Counted from the first letter of the stretch, positions 33,691 to 43,017 are shown. The stretch is 64,000 nt of DNA from Aquabacter sp040049275 (GCF_040049275.1 NZ_JBDZDT010000001.1:62001-126000); one strand, 5' to 3'. Notes: a model not told the origin generated them from the sequence alone. A program made the numbers and translations.

Positions 33691-34440
33691 TCACCTCACA
33701 TTCGCTTTGTTGTCGTAGAGCTTGAAATCCACCAGCGTGCCCAGCATCTGCAGGTAGGCGATGAGCGCGTCCGCCTCGGTGAGCGTGCCGGGATTGCCGT
33801 CGAAGTCGCGCACCTGGGCCTTGGGATAGCGCGCGAGCAGCGCGTCGCCGTCCGCCGCGTCGGTGGTGGATTGGGTCTTCAGATCATCCTGCGCGGCCGC
33901 GATCATCTCGTCCGTGTAGGGCACGCCCTCCAGCCGGAGCACCTTCATGTCGTCGGCGATGTGCTTGGCATCCAGCTTCGTCTCCGCGAGCCAGGGATAG
34001 GCCGGCATGATGGAGGCCGGAACCACGGCGCGGGGATTGTTCAGGTGCTCGAGCTGCCAGAGGTCGGAATATTTGGCGCCGACCCGCGCGAGGTCCGGCC
34101 CCGTGCGCTTGGAGCCCCATTGGAAGGGGTGGTCGTACATGCTCTCGGCGGCGAGGGAATAATGACCGTAGCGCTCCACCTCGTCGCGCAGCGGGCGGAT
34201 CATCTGGCTGTGGCAGTTGTAGCAGCCCTCGCGCAGGTAGATCTTGCGGCCCGCCAGCTCCAGCGGGGAATAGGGGCGCATGCCCTCCACCGTCTCGATG
34301 GTGCTCTTCAGGTAGAAGAGCGGCACGATCTCCACGAGGCCGCCGATGGAGATCACCAGCAGCACGCCCAGCAGCAGGATCGAGGAATGCTTCTCGAAGA
34401 TGGCGTGCTTCGCCCAGAGCGAAGATGATTTTGCGGACAT
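33691..34440 (-). CDS. ccoO: cbb3 cytochrome oxidase subunit II, monohaem cytochrome c
   Basis: 249 residues from ATG 34440, which has GGAG 8 bases upstream; ATG 34455, overlapping the ccoN stop as ATGA, is an in-frame alternative. An N-terminal helix (SSILLLGVLLVISIGGLVEIVPLFYL) anchors a single haem-c domain with CYNCH in REGCYNCHSQMIRP. The Met ligand is probably in VPASIMPAYPWL. Confidence 0.95.
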   Translation of the reverse strand: MSAKSSSLWAKHAIFEKHSSILLLGVLLVISIGGLVEIVPLFYLKSTIETVEGMRPYSPLELAGRKIYLREGCYNCHSQMIRPLRDEVERYGHYSLAAESMYDHPFQWGSKRTGPDLARVGAKYSDLWQLEHLNNPRAVVPASIMPAYPWLAETKLDAKHIADDMKVLRLEGVPYTDEMIAAAQDDLKTQSTTDAADGDALLARYPKAQVRDFDGNPGTLTEADALIAYLQMLGTLVDFKLYDNKANVR

Positions 34441-34451
34441 TTTCGTCTCCG

Positions 34452-36125
34452 TCATTCGGCGGGGGCGAGCGAGAGCTGGGCGGCGTCGCTGGCCGTGTCG
34501 GGCTCCGCGCGGCGGATGGTCATCGCCACGTTCCAGGCCATGATCAGCGCGCCGAGGAGGAAGAGGATTCCGCCCACCGCCCGGATCACATAGAGGGGGT
34601 GCATGGCCTCGACCGTCTCGATGAACGAGTATTCGAGGAAGCCGAGCGCGGTATAAGCGCGCCACATGAGGCCCTGGAGGATGCCCGCCACCCACATGGC
34701 GCAGATGTAGAGCACGATGCCGAGCGTCGAGATCCAGAAGTGCCAATTAATGGCCTTGACCGAATACATCTCACGCTTGTTCCAGAGCCAGGGAACGAGG
34801 CAATAGATGGCGCCGAAGGAGATGTAGGCGACCCAGCCCAGCGCGCCGGAATGCACGTGGCCGATGCCCCATTCGGTATAGTGGCTGAGCGAGTTCACCG
34901 CCTTCACCGACATCATGGGGCCCTCGAACGTGGCCATGCCGTAGAAGGCCACCGACACCACCATCATCCGCAGCACCGGGTCGGTGCGCAGCTTGTCCCA
35001 GGCGCCGGACAGGGTCATGAGGCCGTTGATCATGCCGCCCCACGAGGGCATCCACAGCATGATGGAGAAGGTCATTCCCAGGGTCTGCGCCCAGTCGGGC
35101 AGCGCCGTGTAGTGGAGATGGTGGGGGCCGGCCCAGATATAGAGGAAGATCAGCGCCCAGAAATGGACGATGGAGAGCCTGTAGGAATAGACCGGCCGCT
35201 CGGCGCGCTTCGGGATGAAATAATACATCAGCGCGAGGAAGCCGGCGGTGAGGAAGAAGCCCACCGCATTGTGCCCGTACCACCACTGCACCATGGCATC
35301 CTGCACGCCCGACCAGACGATGTAGGAGGTGGGTGAGAAGACCGAGACCGGCACCGTGGCATTGTTGCCGAGGTGCAGTACCGCGATGGTCAATATGAAG
35401 GCGAGGTAGAACCAGTTCGCCACATAGATGTGCGGCTCGGTGCGCTTCAGCACCGTGAGCAGGAACACGCCGAAATAGGCCACCCACACGATGGTGAGGA
35501 ACAAGTCGGCATACCATTCCGGCTCGGCATATTCCTTGCCCTGGGTGATACCAAGCAGATAGCCCGTGCCGGCGATGACGATGAAGAAATTATAGCCGAG
35601 CACCACGAACCAGGGCGCGAGATCACCCGCGAGCCGGGCGCGGCAGGTGCGCTGGACCACGTAGAAGGACGTGCCGATGAGCACATTGCCGCCGAAGGCG
35701 AAGATCACCGCCGAGGTGTGCAGCGGCCGCAGGCGCCCGAAGGCGGTCCAGGGCAGATCGAAATTGAGCACGGGGAAAGCGAGTTGGAGCGCGATGATCA
35801 CCCCCACCAGGAAGCCGGCAATGCCCCAGAACACGGCGAGCAGCGTCGCCACCTTCACCGGCGCCATATTGTAGTTGGGCCGCCCGTCAATGGTCTGGGG
35901 CGGCAGTTCCGCCGGCCGGTCCATATAGCGGTTGCCGATGGCGAACACCGAGGCGATGGAGGCGGCGGCGAACAGGAAGGCGTGGAAAGCGTAGGCCTGC
36001 GTGTGGGCCTTCGCGATCACCATGATGGAGAAGAGGGCGAGCGCGAAGAAGGCGATGAGCAGCGCCATCTCGCCGTCGGTCATGCTCTTTTCGGGCGTAC
36101 GTGTCTTCGCGGGTGCGGTCGGCAT
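34452..36125 (-). CDS. ccoN: cbb3 cytochrome oxidase catalytic subunit I
   Basis: 557 residues and about 12-14 helices. Haem and copper ligands are in RPLHTSAVIFAF, QWWYGHNAVGFF, AGPHHLHYTALP and GIGHVHSGALGWV; the cross-linked Tyr is probably in YSYRLSIVHFW. It reduces oxygen to water with high affinity and pumps protons. The start is ATG 36125 with GGGGAAAGCCG upstream; an earlier in-frame Met is less likely. It heads the leftward operon, 78 bases downstream of a FixK-type box. Confidence 0.96.
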   Translation of the reverse strand: MPTAPAKTRTPEKSMTDGEMALLIAFFALALFSIMVIAKAHTQAYAFHAFLFAAASIASVFAIGNRYMDRPAELPPQTIDGRPNYNMAPVKVATLLAVFWGIAGFLVGVIIALQLAFPVLNFDLPWTAFGRLRPLHTSAVIFAFGGNVLIGTSFYVVQRTCRARLAGDLAPWFVVLGYNFFIVIAGTGYLLGITQGKEYAEPEWYADLFLTIVWVAYFGVFLLTVLKRTEPHIYVANWFYLAFILTIAVLHLGNNATVPVSVFSPTSYIVWSGVQDAMVQWWYGHNAVGFFLTAGFLALMYYFIPKRAERPVYSYRLSIVHFWALIFLYIWAGPHHLHYTALPDWAQTLGMTFSIMLWMPSWGGMINGLMTLSGAWDKLRTDPVLRMMVVSVAFYGMATFEGPMMSVKAVNSLSHYTEWGIGHVHSGALGWVAYISFGAIYCLVPWLWNKREMYSVKAINWHFWISTLGIVLYICAMWVAGILQGLMWRAYTALGFLEYSFIETVEAMHPLYVIRAVGGILFLLGALIMAWNVAMTIRRAEPDTASDAAQLSLAPAE

Positions 36126-36202
36126 CGGCTTTCCCCTGCTTCGGGGGCGCGCGCCGACCAAAGCTTCTGCCCGCACCGTGGGGGCAGACGCCGATTCCTT
36201 CC

Positions 36203-36216
36203 TTGATACACGTCAA
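36203..36216 (-). promoter_or_regulatory. FNR/FixK box upstream of ccoN
   Basis: TTGATACACGTCAA (plus strand) fits TTGAT-N4-GTCAA; its complement is TTGAC-N4-ATCAA, a near-perfect FixK/FNR/Anr site. Its centre is about 84 bases upstream of ATG 36125. It implies microaerobic induction of the whole ccoNOQP-GHIS-ccoA operon. The regulator is not in this window. Confidence 0.8.
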
Positions 36217-36252
36217 AAGTAGCGCTGCCGAGCACCGGGCACGCGCCTCGCA

Positions 36253-37194
36253 TCAGGCGAGTTCGCGCACATTCTCCTTCAGCCGGGCGCGCCAGACATT
36301 CTGCTGGACCATGGTGGCGATCACGTCCGCCAGCACCTTGGCCACCGCCTCGCTGCCGCGCAGGTTCATGGTGCGCTGGGAGACCACGACGGAGAGCCGC
36401 CAGGAGGGTGTCGGATCGACAATGGGCACCGCCACAACGAGGCCGTGGGCGATCTCCTCCGTGAAGGCGAAATGGGGCATCACCGCCACGTGGCCGGAAC
36501 GGCAGACCAGCTTCACGATGGCCGGCAGGCTGTCGCAATCGATGGCGTTCAGCGTGCCGTTATGGCGGGCGGCATATTGCTCCATCACCGTGCGCAGCAC
36601 GTTGGGGCGGCCCGGCAGCACCACGGTCAGCCGCGACAGGTCGGAGAAGGAAATGCTCGCCTCCCGGGCGAGCGGGTGCTCGGGGGCGACGCACAGCATC
36701 AGGTCCTCGACCATCATCTCGGTCCAGGCCACGTGCTCGAACGCCTTGTGGTCGTAGAGCAGCGCCACGTCGAGCCGGCCGGCCTGGATATAGTCGTCGA
36801 GATAGCTGGTCATGGCCTCCACGAGGTGGAGGGTGATGTTGGGCTGGCGCTCGGCGATGGCCTGGAACAAGGGGAAGGACAGGCCCCGGCAAGCCGAGGT
36901 AGGAAGGCCCACCGAGACGCGGCCGGACGGGTTCGTGGACTGGGAGCGGATGACGTCCTTGGCGCGGTCCACCTCCTGGAGGATGCGGCGGGCATGCTCG
37001 TAGAATTGCTGGCCAAGCTCGGTGGTGGTGACGCCGCGCGCATGGCGCAGCAGCAACTCCACCCCCAATTCTTCTTCCAGATGCTTCATCTGTTGGCTCA
37101 AGGACGGTTGCGCGATGCGCAACACTTCCGCGGCACGCGAGAAATTCCCGCTTTCCGCGATCTGCACGAAATATTTGAGCTGCCGCAGGTCCAT
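36253..37194 (-). CDS. LysR-family transcriptional regulator
   Basis: 313 residues from ATG 37194 (AGGGGCAG upstream). MDLRQLKYFVQIAESGNFSRAAEVLRIAQPSLSQQMKHLEEELG is the winged helix-turn-helix; the rest is a LysR effector domain. It belongs to the NAC/CbbR/TsaR-like style of LysR proteins. It is divergent from the ABC importer/cyclase/amidase cluster at 37495-44556 and is the likely regulator. A T-N11-A dyad lies in the shared upstream region. Confidence 0.9.
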   Translation of the reverse strand: MDLRQLKYFVQIAESGNFSRAAEVLRIAQPSLSQQMKHLEEELGVELLLRHARGVTTTELGQQFYEHARRILQEVDRAKDVIRSQSTNPSGRVSVGLPTSACRGLSFPLFQAIAERQPNITLHLVEAMTSYLDDYIQAGRLDVALLYDHKAFEHVAWTEMMVEDLMLCVAPEHPLAREASISFSDLSRLTVVLPGRPNVLRTVMEQYAARHNGTLNAIDCDSLPAIVKLVCRSGHVAVMPHFAFTEEIAHGLVVAVPIVDPTPSWRLSVVVSQRTMNLRGSEAVAKVLADVIATMVQQNVWRARLKENVRELA

Positions 37195-37494
37195 GAACTG
37201 CCCCTTCCGTAGAGGAGTTTCTGCGCTAGACGAGGAATTTGTCAAACTGCTGGAATATGCGCCATCTGCACAAACTATCGGCATCATAGTACGATAAACC
37301 GATAAATATCAGTGACTTAAATCAGTTTAATTGCAATTCGCGCTGCCTATCGCATACTTCAATAGGCTTTACCTATGAATGCGATCGGAAATGAGTCTTT
37401 GTCATTCACATGTGTTTGGCGGAGCGTTGACCTCGCAGATGGGAAACACAGGCCGTAAACGGCCGGGCATCCTGTAGATCAACAGGAGAACAAC
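37195..37494. promoter_or_regulatory. Divergent control region with LysR-type operator
   Basis: Within this 300-base AT-rich region, GCCTAT (37345-37350), 11 bases, ATAGGC (37362-37367) form a T-N11-A dyad with 6-bp arms. A third half-site CCTAT (37372-37376) pairs with ATAGG at 5-base spacing. Three half-sites in phase is the usual layout of LysR regulation and activation sites. No gene lies here. AGGAGAACAAC precedes the binding-protein start. Confidence 0.55.
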
Positions 37495-38691
37495 ATGCTT
37501 CCGGAGAAGATTTGGCGTGGCCATGCATTGGCCGCGACGCTGGCGCTCGGTCTTTCTTCGACCGCCGCCTTCGCACAGCAGGAGCCGTGCATCGGCAATT
37601 CCGCCGCCATCACCGGCCCGGCCGCCTTCGGCGGCATGGCCATCAAGATGGGCGCCGAGATCGCCATCGACGAGATCAACGCCAAGGGCGGCGTGCTCGG
37701 CAAGCCGCTGCGCTTCGTCCAGTATGACGATGCCGGCGCCCCGCCGCGCGGCGTCGACAATACGCGGCGCATCGCGCTCTCGGACAAGTGCGTCGCCATC
37801 CTCGGCGGCTACCACTCCACGGTGGCGGTGGCACAGGCACAGCCGGTGAACGAGATCGGCATTCCCTATGTGGGTGTGCTCGCCGCCAACACGAAGGCGA
37901 TCGAGAACGGCGCGAACCCCAATTACATGTTCCGCGTCTCGGCCAAGGACAAATGGGTCGCCCGCTTCCTGGTGGAGAAGGCGCTCAAAGCATCGAAGAC
38001 CGGAAAGATCGCGTTCTTCTATGAGAATACCGGCTGGGGCAACGGCGCACTGCCCGACGTGAAGGACGCCATGGCCAAGGCCGGCAAGGAGCTGGTGGCC
38101 GCCGAGACCTTCAACTGGAACGACCAGGACATGACCCCGCAAGTCATCCGCGCCCGCGACGCCGGGGCGGACGTGGTGCTGTTCTGGGCGCTGGACCGCG
38201 AGGGCAACCAGATCCTCAGGTCCATGGACAAGGTGGGCTACAAGCCGACCGTGATCGGCGCCTGGGGCATCGCCGGCAATCTCGGCGAGCTGGCGGGGCC
38301 CCTCGCCGACGGCGTCCAGGTGGTGCAAACCTTCACCTTCATGGGCGACATGGACCCAAAGAAGAAGGCGCTGTGGGAGAAGATCAAGGCCAAGTACGGC
38401 CTGAAGGATCCCTCCGACGTGAAGATGCCGTCCGGCACCGCCAATGCCTATGACGCGGTCTACATCATCGCCGACGCCATCAAGAAGGCCGGCGCCTTCG
38501 ACTGGAAGAAGGTCCACGACGCGCTCTACAGCGTGAACATGGAGGGCCTCGTCGCCGAATATAAGCCCGCCTTCGACGCAGCCGATCCGGAGCGCCAGGA
38601 CGCCATCCTGCCCAAATACTACAAGCTGACGGTGTGGGTGGACGGCAAGCTGCTCCCCATGGAGCAGACCAAATACGGCAAGACCAACTGA
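37495..38691 (+). CDS. Branched-chain-type ABC importer, periplasmic binding protein
   Basis: 398 residues, Leu/Ile/Val-binding-protein family (periplasmic type 1 fold). The signal peptide ends near SSTAAFAQQ. Visible: GPAAFGGMAIKMGAEIAIDEINAKGGVLGKPLRFVQYDD and AILGGYHSTVAVAQAQPVNEIGIPYVG. Ligands in the family include amino acids, amides, urea and aromatic acids. AGGAGAACAAC precedes ATG 37495. A palindromic repeat separates it from the permease gene. Confidence 0.9.
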   Translation: MLPEKIWRGHALAATLALGLSSTAAFAQQEPCIGNSAAITGPAAFGGMAIKMGAEIAIDEINAKGGVLGKPLRFVQYDDAGAPPRGVDNTRRIALSDKCVAILGGYHSTVAVAQAQPVNEIGIPYVGVLAANTKAIENGANPNYMFRVSAKDKWVARFLVEKALKASKTGKIAFFYENTGWGNGALPDVKDAMAKAGKELVAAETFNWNDQDMTPQVIRARDAGADVVLFWALDREGNQILRSMDKVGYKPTVIGAWGIAGNLGELAGPLADGVQVVQTFTFMGDMDPKKKALWEKIKAKYGLKDPSDVKMPSGTANAYDAVYIIADAIKKAGAFDWKKVHDALYSVNMEGLVAEYKPAFDAADPERQDAILPKYYKLTVWVDGKLLPMEQTKYGKTN

Positions 38692-38722
38692 GGCCACTTG
38701 CCCCCGCGGCGCGCCCTGAACG

Positions 38723-38846
38723 CCCTCCCCCCTTGCGGGGGAGGGTTGGGGAGAGGGGTGATAAGGGGGCCGCCTGGAACGACATCTGCTTAGCGAGCGG
38801 AGAGGGCATCACCCCCCTCCCTGCCCTCCCCCGCAAGGGGGGAGGG
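38723..38846. repeat. Palindromic element between binding-protein and permease genes
   Basis: Two ~40-base arms are nearly perfect inverted copies: each reads CCCTCCCCCCTTGCGGGGGA followed by GGG and, after 2-8 differing positions, GGGGTGAT. About 45 bases separate them. Each arm contains its own hairpin around TTGC/GCAA. It is the best-preserved member of the family also seen at 8346, 43104 and 48151. It could stabilise the binding-protein mRNA 3' end. Confidence 0.85.
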
Positions 38847-38873
38847 TGAAACCTTCAGGCAGTGCAAACCCAC

Positions 38874-39749
38874 ATGACCACCTTCCTTCAATACACCCTG
38901 TCGGGCCTCGCCATCGGCGGCATCTATGCCCTGGTGGCGCTCGGTTTCCACATCATGTGGAGCGCGGCCAAGGCGGTGAATTTCGCCCACGGCGACACGC
39001 TGATGATCGGCGCCGTGTTGGCGGTGCTCGGCGTCGATGCGGGCTTGCCCGTCTGGCTCGCCTGCCTCCTCTCCGTCCTCGCGGGTGGGGTGTTCGGCGT
39101 GCTGCTGGAACGCTTCGCCGTGCGGCCCTTCCTGGGCGGGGCCACCTCCATCGGCTGGATGCTCACCACCATCGCGGTGGGCATCATGATCGAGAGCCTC
39201 GCCACCATGCAGTTCGGCGGCTTCTCGCGCCCCCTCCCCTCGCCGGGCGTGGCCAAGGCCGTGCACATTTTCGGCGCCGGCGTCTATCCGCAGGAACTGC
39301 TGATCCCCGTGGTCGCCATCCTCGCCATGCTTGGCCTGAGGGCGCTCCAGAAGCGCACCCTCGTCGGCCGCGCCATGCAGGCGGTGGCCCACGACAAGCG
39401 CGCGGCCGCGCTCATGGGCATCGATGTGAACCGCATCGTCGCCTTCTCCTTCGGCCTTGCGGCGCTGTTCGGCGCGGCGGGCGGCGTGCTCGTGGCGCCG
39501 GTGGTTCAGGCGTCCGCCACCATGGGCGCGCTCATCGGGCTGAAGGGCTTCGCGGTGGCCATCATCGGCGGCATCACCTCGGCGCCGGGCGTGGTGCTGG
39601 CGGGCCTCGCCTTCGGCATCATGGAAAAATTCGTGGAGGGCTACATCTCCACCGCCGCCCGCGAGATCATCGGCTTCTCCATGATGATCCTGGTGCTGCT
39701 GGTGTTCCCGCAGGGCCTGTTCGGCAAGAGGGAGGTGCTCAAGGTATGA
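38874..39749 (+). CDS. Branched-chain-type ABC importer permease LivH
   Basis: 291 residues and about eight helices: LQYTLSGLAIGGIYALVALGFHIMWSAAKAVNFAHGD is the LivH signature start. GLKGFAVAIIGGITSAPGVVLAGLAFGIMEKF is the coupling region. ATG 38874 is chosen; GTG 38862 is in frame. The upstream repeat removes the usual ribosome-binding context, so the start is less certain. The stop overlaps the next start (ATGA). Confidence 0.92.
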   Translation: MTTFLQYTLSGLAIGGIYALVALGFHIMWSAAKAVNFAHGDTLMIGAVLAVLGVDAGLPVWLACLLSVLAGGVFGVLLERFAVRPFLGGATSIGWMLTTIAVGIMIESLATMQFGGFSRPLPSPGVAKAVHIFGAGVYPQELLIPVVAILAMLGLRALQKRTLVGRAMQAVAHDKRAAALMGIDVNRIVAFSFGLAALFGAAGGVLVAPVVQASATMGALIGLKGFAVAIIGGITSAPGVVLAGLAFGIMEKFVEGYISTAAREIIGFSMMILVLLVFPQGLFGKREVLKV

Positions 39750-41542
39750 GGCACCTCACCCTCCTCGGCTTCCTCGCGCTCGCGGCCATCCTCGCCGCGG
39801 TGCCGGTCACCGCCAGCAACGAATACGAGCTGCGCCTCTTCATGCTGTTCATGATCTACGGCGTCATCGCCGTGGGCCTGAACACGCTGGTGGGCCTCAC
39901 CGGCCTCGTCTCGCTCGGCCAGGCGGGCCTGTTCGCACTCGGCTCCTACACCGGCGCCATCCTCGCGACGCGGGCCGGCTTCGACATGATCTCAGCCTCG
40001 ATCGCCGCGGCCGTCGTCGCCGGGCTGTTCGGCGTGCTCCTCGCCTATCCCACGGTGCGGGTGCGCGGGGTCTATCTCGCCGTGGTCACCATCGCCTTCG
40101 GCATCATCGTGGAGAATGTCGCCATCGAGTGGCAGTCGCTCACCGGCGGCACCACGGGCATCACCTCCATCCCCTCCCCCAACGCCTTCGGCGTGCGCCT
40201 CTCCGGCTATGCCTTCTACGGCGTACTGGCGGTGACGCTCTTCCTGGCGACGCTCGGCACCCACAATCTGAAGACCTCGCGCTATGGCCGCGCCATGCTG
40301 GCGGTCTCCCAGAGCGAGACGGCGGCACGCGCATTGGGCATCGACGCCACGGGCATGCGCACGCTCGCCTTCGTGGTGGCGGCGGTGACGGCGGGGCTGG
40401 CCGGCACCTTCTACGCCTTCCTCAATGCTTATATCTCCCCCGACATCTTCACCTTCTCCGACAGCGTACGCTTCCTGCTCATGGTGATCCTGGGCGGGGC
40501 GGCGACCACGTTCGGGCCGGTGCTCGGGGCCTATCTCCTCACCTATCTGCCGGAATTCCTCCAGCAGTTCGCGCTCTGGCAGAAATTCGCCTATGGCGCG
40601 CTGCTGCTCATCGTCATGTTCGCTCTGCCGCGCGGCATCCTCGGCACGGCGGGACAGTTCCTGAAGCGCCTGCGGCCGCCGGCGCGCGGCGTGGACACGG
40701 CGGGCGCCATCCCCGCCGAGGAAAGCCTGAAGCCCAACGCGAGGGCGCAGGATGCCGAGCTTGTGGCCCGCGACCTCACCGTGCGCTTCGGCGGCCTCAC
40801 CGCGCTCTCGAAAGCCTCGCTCCGGGTGAAGGGAGGAGAGGTGCATGCCCTCATCGGGCCGAACGGCGCAGGCAAGTCCACCTTCGTCAACACCATCTCC
40901 GGCTTCTACCGGCCGGCGGAGGGCGATTGCGAGCTGGACGGGGTGATGCTCACCGGCAAGAAATCCCATGAGATCGCCCGCATCGGCCTCTCCCGCACCT
41001 TCCAGAACACCGAGCTGTTCGGCGACATGAGCGTGCTGGAGAATGTCATCGTCGGCTGCCAGCAGCGCCTGTCTTATTCCATCGTGGACGCCGTGCTGCG
41101 CACCCCGCGCATGCGCCGGCAGGAGGCGGAGGCGCGGCGCGTGGCCATCGGCCTCCTCGCCTTCGTGGGACTGGAGGATTACGCGAACGACGAGGCGCGC
41201 TTCCTGCCCTTCGGCCTCCAGCGCCGCCTGGAGATCGCCCGGGCGCTCGCGGCCCGGCCCCGCCTGCTACTTCTGGACGAGCCCGCCGCCGGCCTCACCA
41301 CGCAGGAGATAGACGACCTCGAAGCCATGATCCGCCGCATCGCGGCGCTGGGCATCTCCGTGCTGCTCATCGAGCACCATGTGGACCTGATCATGGCGGT
41401 GGCGGACACGGTGACCGTGCTCGATTACGGCCAGGTGATCGCCAGCGACAGCCCGGCCGTGGTGCAGGACGACCCGCGCGTCATCGAAGCCTATTTCGGC
41501 ACGCCCCTCGACCTCTCGGAAAAGGCGGAGGCGGTGGCATGA
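39746..41542 (+). CDS. Fused LivM permease-LivG ATPase
   Basis: 598 residues. Residues ~1-305 are a LivM permease (YGVIAVGLNTLVGLTGLVSLGQAGLFALG; coupling region ILGGAATTFGPVLGAYLL). Residues ~340-598 are a LivG ATPase: Walker A GPNGAGKST, a signature in the divergent form LPFGLQRRLEIARAL, Walker B LLLLDEPAAGL, H-loop IEHHVDLI. A linker of ~30 residues joins them. Fusions of this kind occur in branched-chain-type importers of alpha- and betaproteobacteria. It pairs with LivH and LivF. Confidence 0.93.
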   Translation: MRHLTLLGFLALAAILAAVPVTASNEYELRLFMLFMIYGVIAVGLNTLVGLTGLVSLGQAGLFALGSYTGAILATRAGFDMISASIAAAVVAGLFGVLLAYPTVRVRGVYLAVVTIAFGIIVENVAIEWQSLTGGTTGITSIPSPNAFGVRLSGYAFYGVLAVTLFLATLGTHNLKTSRYGRAMLAVSQSETAARALGIDATGMRTLAFVVAAVTAGLAGTFYAFLNAYISPDIFTFSDSVRFLLMVILGGAATTFGPVLGAYLLTYLPEFLQQFALWQKFAYGALLLIVMFALPRGILGTAGQFLKRLRPPARGVDTAGAIPAEESLKPNARAQDAELVARDLTVRFGGLTALSKASLRVKGGEVHALIGPNGAGKSTFVNTISGFYRPAEGDCELDGVMLTGKKSHEIARIGLSRTFQNTELFGDMSVLENVIVGCQQRLSYSIVDAVLRTPRMRRQEAEARRVAIGLLAFVGLEDYANDEARFLPFGLQRRLEIARALAARPRLLLLDEPAAGLTTQEIDDLEAMIRRIAALGISVLLIEHHVDLIMAVADTVTVLDYGQVIASDSPAVVQDDPRVIEAYFGTPLDLSEKAEAVA

Positions 41543-42276
41543 GCGAAACCCTGCTGGACATCCGGAAGATGGAGCTGCGCTACGGCGCGGCGGTGGCGGT
41601 GCGCGACATCTCGCTTTGCGTGAAGCGCGGGCAGCTGGTCGCCATCATCGGCAACAATGGCGCCGGCAAGTCGTCTCTGGTGCGTGGCGCCACCGGCCTC
41701 GTGCGGCCCTCCGGTGGCGAGGTGGTCTTCAAGGGCGAGGACACCACGCGCCTTGCCGCCCACCGGAAGGTGGCGCGCGGCCTCGTCATGGTGCCGGAAG
41801 GCCGGCTGCTGTTTCCGGACCAGACCGTCGAGGACAATCTGATCCTCGGCGCCTATGCCCATGGCGGCCTGAAGGGCGAGAAGGCGCGCGCCGCGCTCGA
41901 CAAGGTTCTCGCCCTCTTCCCGCGCCTGAAGGAGCGGCTCCGCCAGCAGGCGGGCTCCATGTCCGGCGGGGAGCAGCAGATGCTCGCCATCGCCCGCGGG
42001 CTCATGGGCGAGCCGGACCTGCTGATCATCGACGAATTGTCCCTCGGCCTCGCGCCGAAGATCGTCAACCAGCTCATGGGCGTGCTCGCGGAGCTCAACC
42101 GCGCCGGCCTCACCATCCTCTTGGTGGAGCAGCTCGCCTCCTATGCGCTGGCCATCGCCGACCACGCCTACGTCATCGCCAATGGCCGCGTGGCGCACGA
42201 AGGGCCGAGCGCGGAGCTCGCCCGCAATCCCGACGTGATGGCGGCCTTCCTCGGCAAGAAGAAGCACGCCGCCTGA
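41539..42276 (+). CDS. Branched-chain-type ABC importer ATPase LivF
   Basis: 245 residues. Walker A GNNGAGKSSL, signature MSGGEQQMLAIARGL, Walker B LLIIDELSLGLAP, H-loop VEQLASYA. It is the second ATPase of the importer. ATG overlaps the previous stop (ATGA). The cyclase-family gene follows 36 bases downstream. Confidence 0.93.
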   Translation: MSETLLDIRKMELRYGAAVAVRDISLCVKRGQLVAIIGNNGAGKSSLVRGATGLVRPSGGEVVFKGEDTTRLAAHRKVARGLVMVPEGRLLFPDQTVEDNLILGAYAHGGLKGEKARAALDKVLALFPRLKERLRQQAGSMSGGEQQMLAIARGLMGEPDLLIIDELSLGLAPKIVNQLMGVLAELNRAGLTILLVEQLASYALAIADHAYVIANGRVAHEGPSAELARNPDVMAAFLGKKKHAA

Positions 42277-42312
42277 ACCCCTTTCAAAACCAAGCCCCTC
42301 AAGGAGCGAACC

Positions 42313-43011
42313 ATGGCCCAGAAAGTGATCGACCTCTCCCTCCTCATCGAGGACAACATGCCGGCCCACAAGCTGTTTCAGCGGCCGGTCATCACCACCC
42401 ATCTGAGCCATGAAAGCTCCAAGGCGTTCGATCTCGGCGTGCCGGGCGACGCCATGACCTTCCAGACCAATTTCATCGCCATGCTGGACCATGTGGGCAC
42501 CCATGTGGACGCCTATCGCCATGTGAATGCGCAGGGAGCGCCCATCGACGAGATGCCGCTCGACCTGTTCATGGGCAAGGCGGTCTGCTTCGACCTGCGC
42601 CATATTCCCGACCTCGGCGATATCACCGCCGAGGACATGGACGCGGCCGAGGCGAAGGCCGGCGTCAAGGTGGACGGGCACATCGTGCTGCTGTGCACCG
42701 GCTTCCACGCGCGCAATTATCCGACCCTCGATTCCGTCTGGAAGAACCCGCTGCTCACGGTGGAAGCCACCCAATGGCTCCACGACCGCGGCTCGAGGAT
42801 GCATGGCGTGGAAGGCCCGTCCACCGACAAGCCCACGGACAACATCTTCGCCCAGCACCGCCTCTGCCGCGACCTCAAGATGAGCCATTGGGAATGGCTG
42901 GTGAATCTGGAGGAGCTGATCGGCAAGGGCGAGTTCCAGTTCTTCGGCGCACCGCTGAAGTTCAAGGGCGGCTCGGGCTCGCCGGTGCGGGCGTTCGCGA
43001 TCCTGAATTGA
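42313..43011 (+). CDS. Cyclase-family metal-dependent hydrolase (kynurenine-formamidase/isatin-hydrolase-like)
   Basis: 232 residues. The family metal site DHVGTHVDAYRH (HxGTHxD...H) is intact. The N-terminus VIDLSLLIEDNMPAHKLFQRP and GFHARNY...THWL-type segments fit the Cyclase (PF04199) fold. Members open amide or lactam bonds (N-formylkynurenine, isatin). AAGGAGCGAACC precedes ATG 42313. With the amidase and importer it suggests uptake and hydrolysis of a cyclic amide or arylamide; substrate unknown. Confidence 0.85.
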   Translation: MAQKVIDLSLLIEDNMPAHKLFQRPVITTHLSHESSKAFDLGVPGDAMTFQTNFIAMLDHVGTHVDAYRHVNAQGAPIDEMPLDLFMGKAVCFDLRHIPDLGDITAEDMDAAEAKAGVKVDGHIVLLCTGFHARNYPTLDSVWKNPLLTVEATQWLHDRGSRMHGVEGPSTDKPTDNIFAQHRLCRDLKMSHWEWLVNLEELIGKGEFQFFGAPLKFKGGSGSPVRAFAILN

Positions 43012-43017
43012 GCTAGG

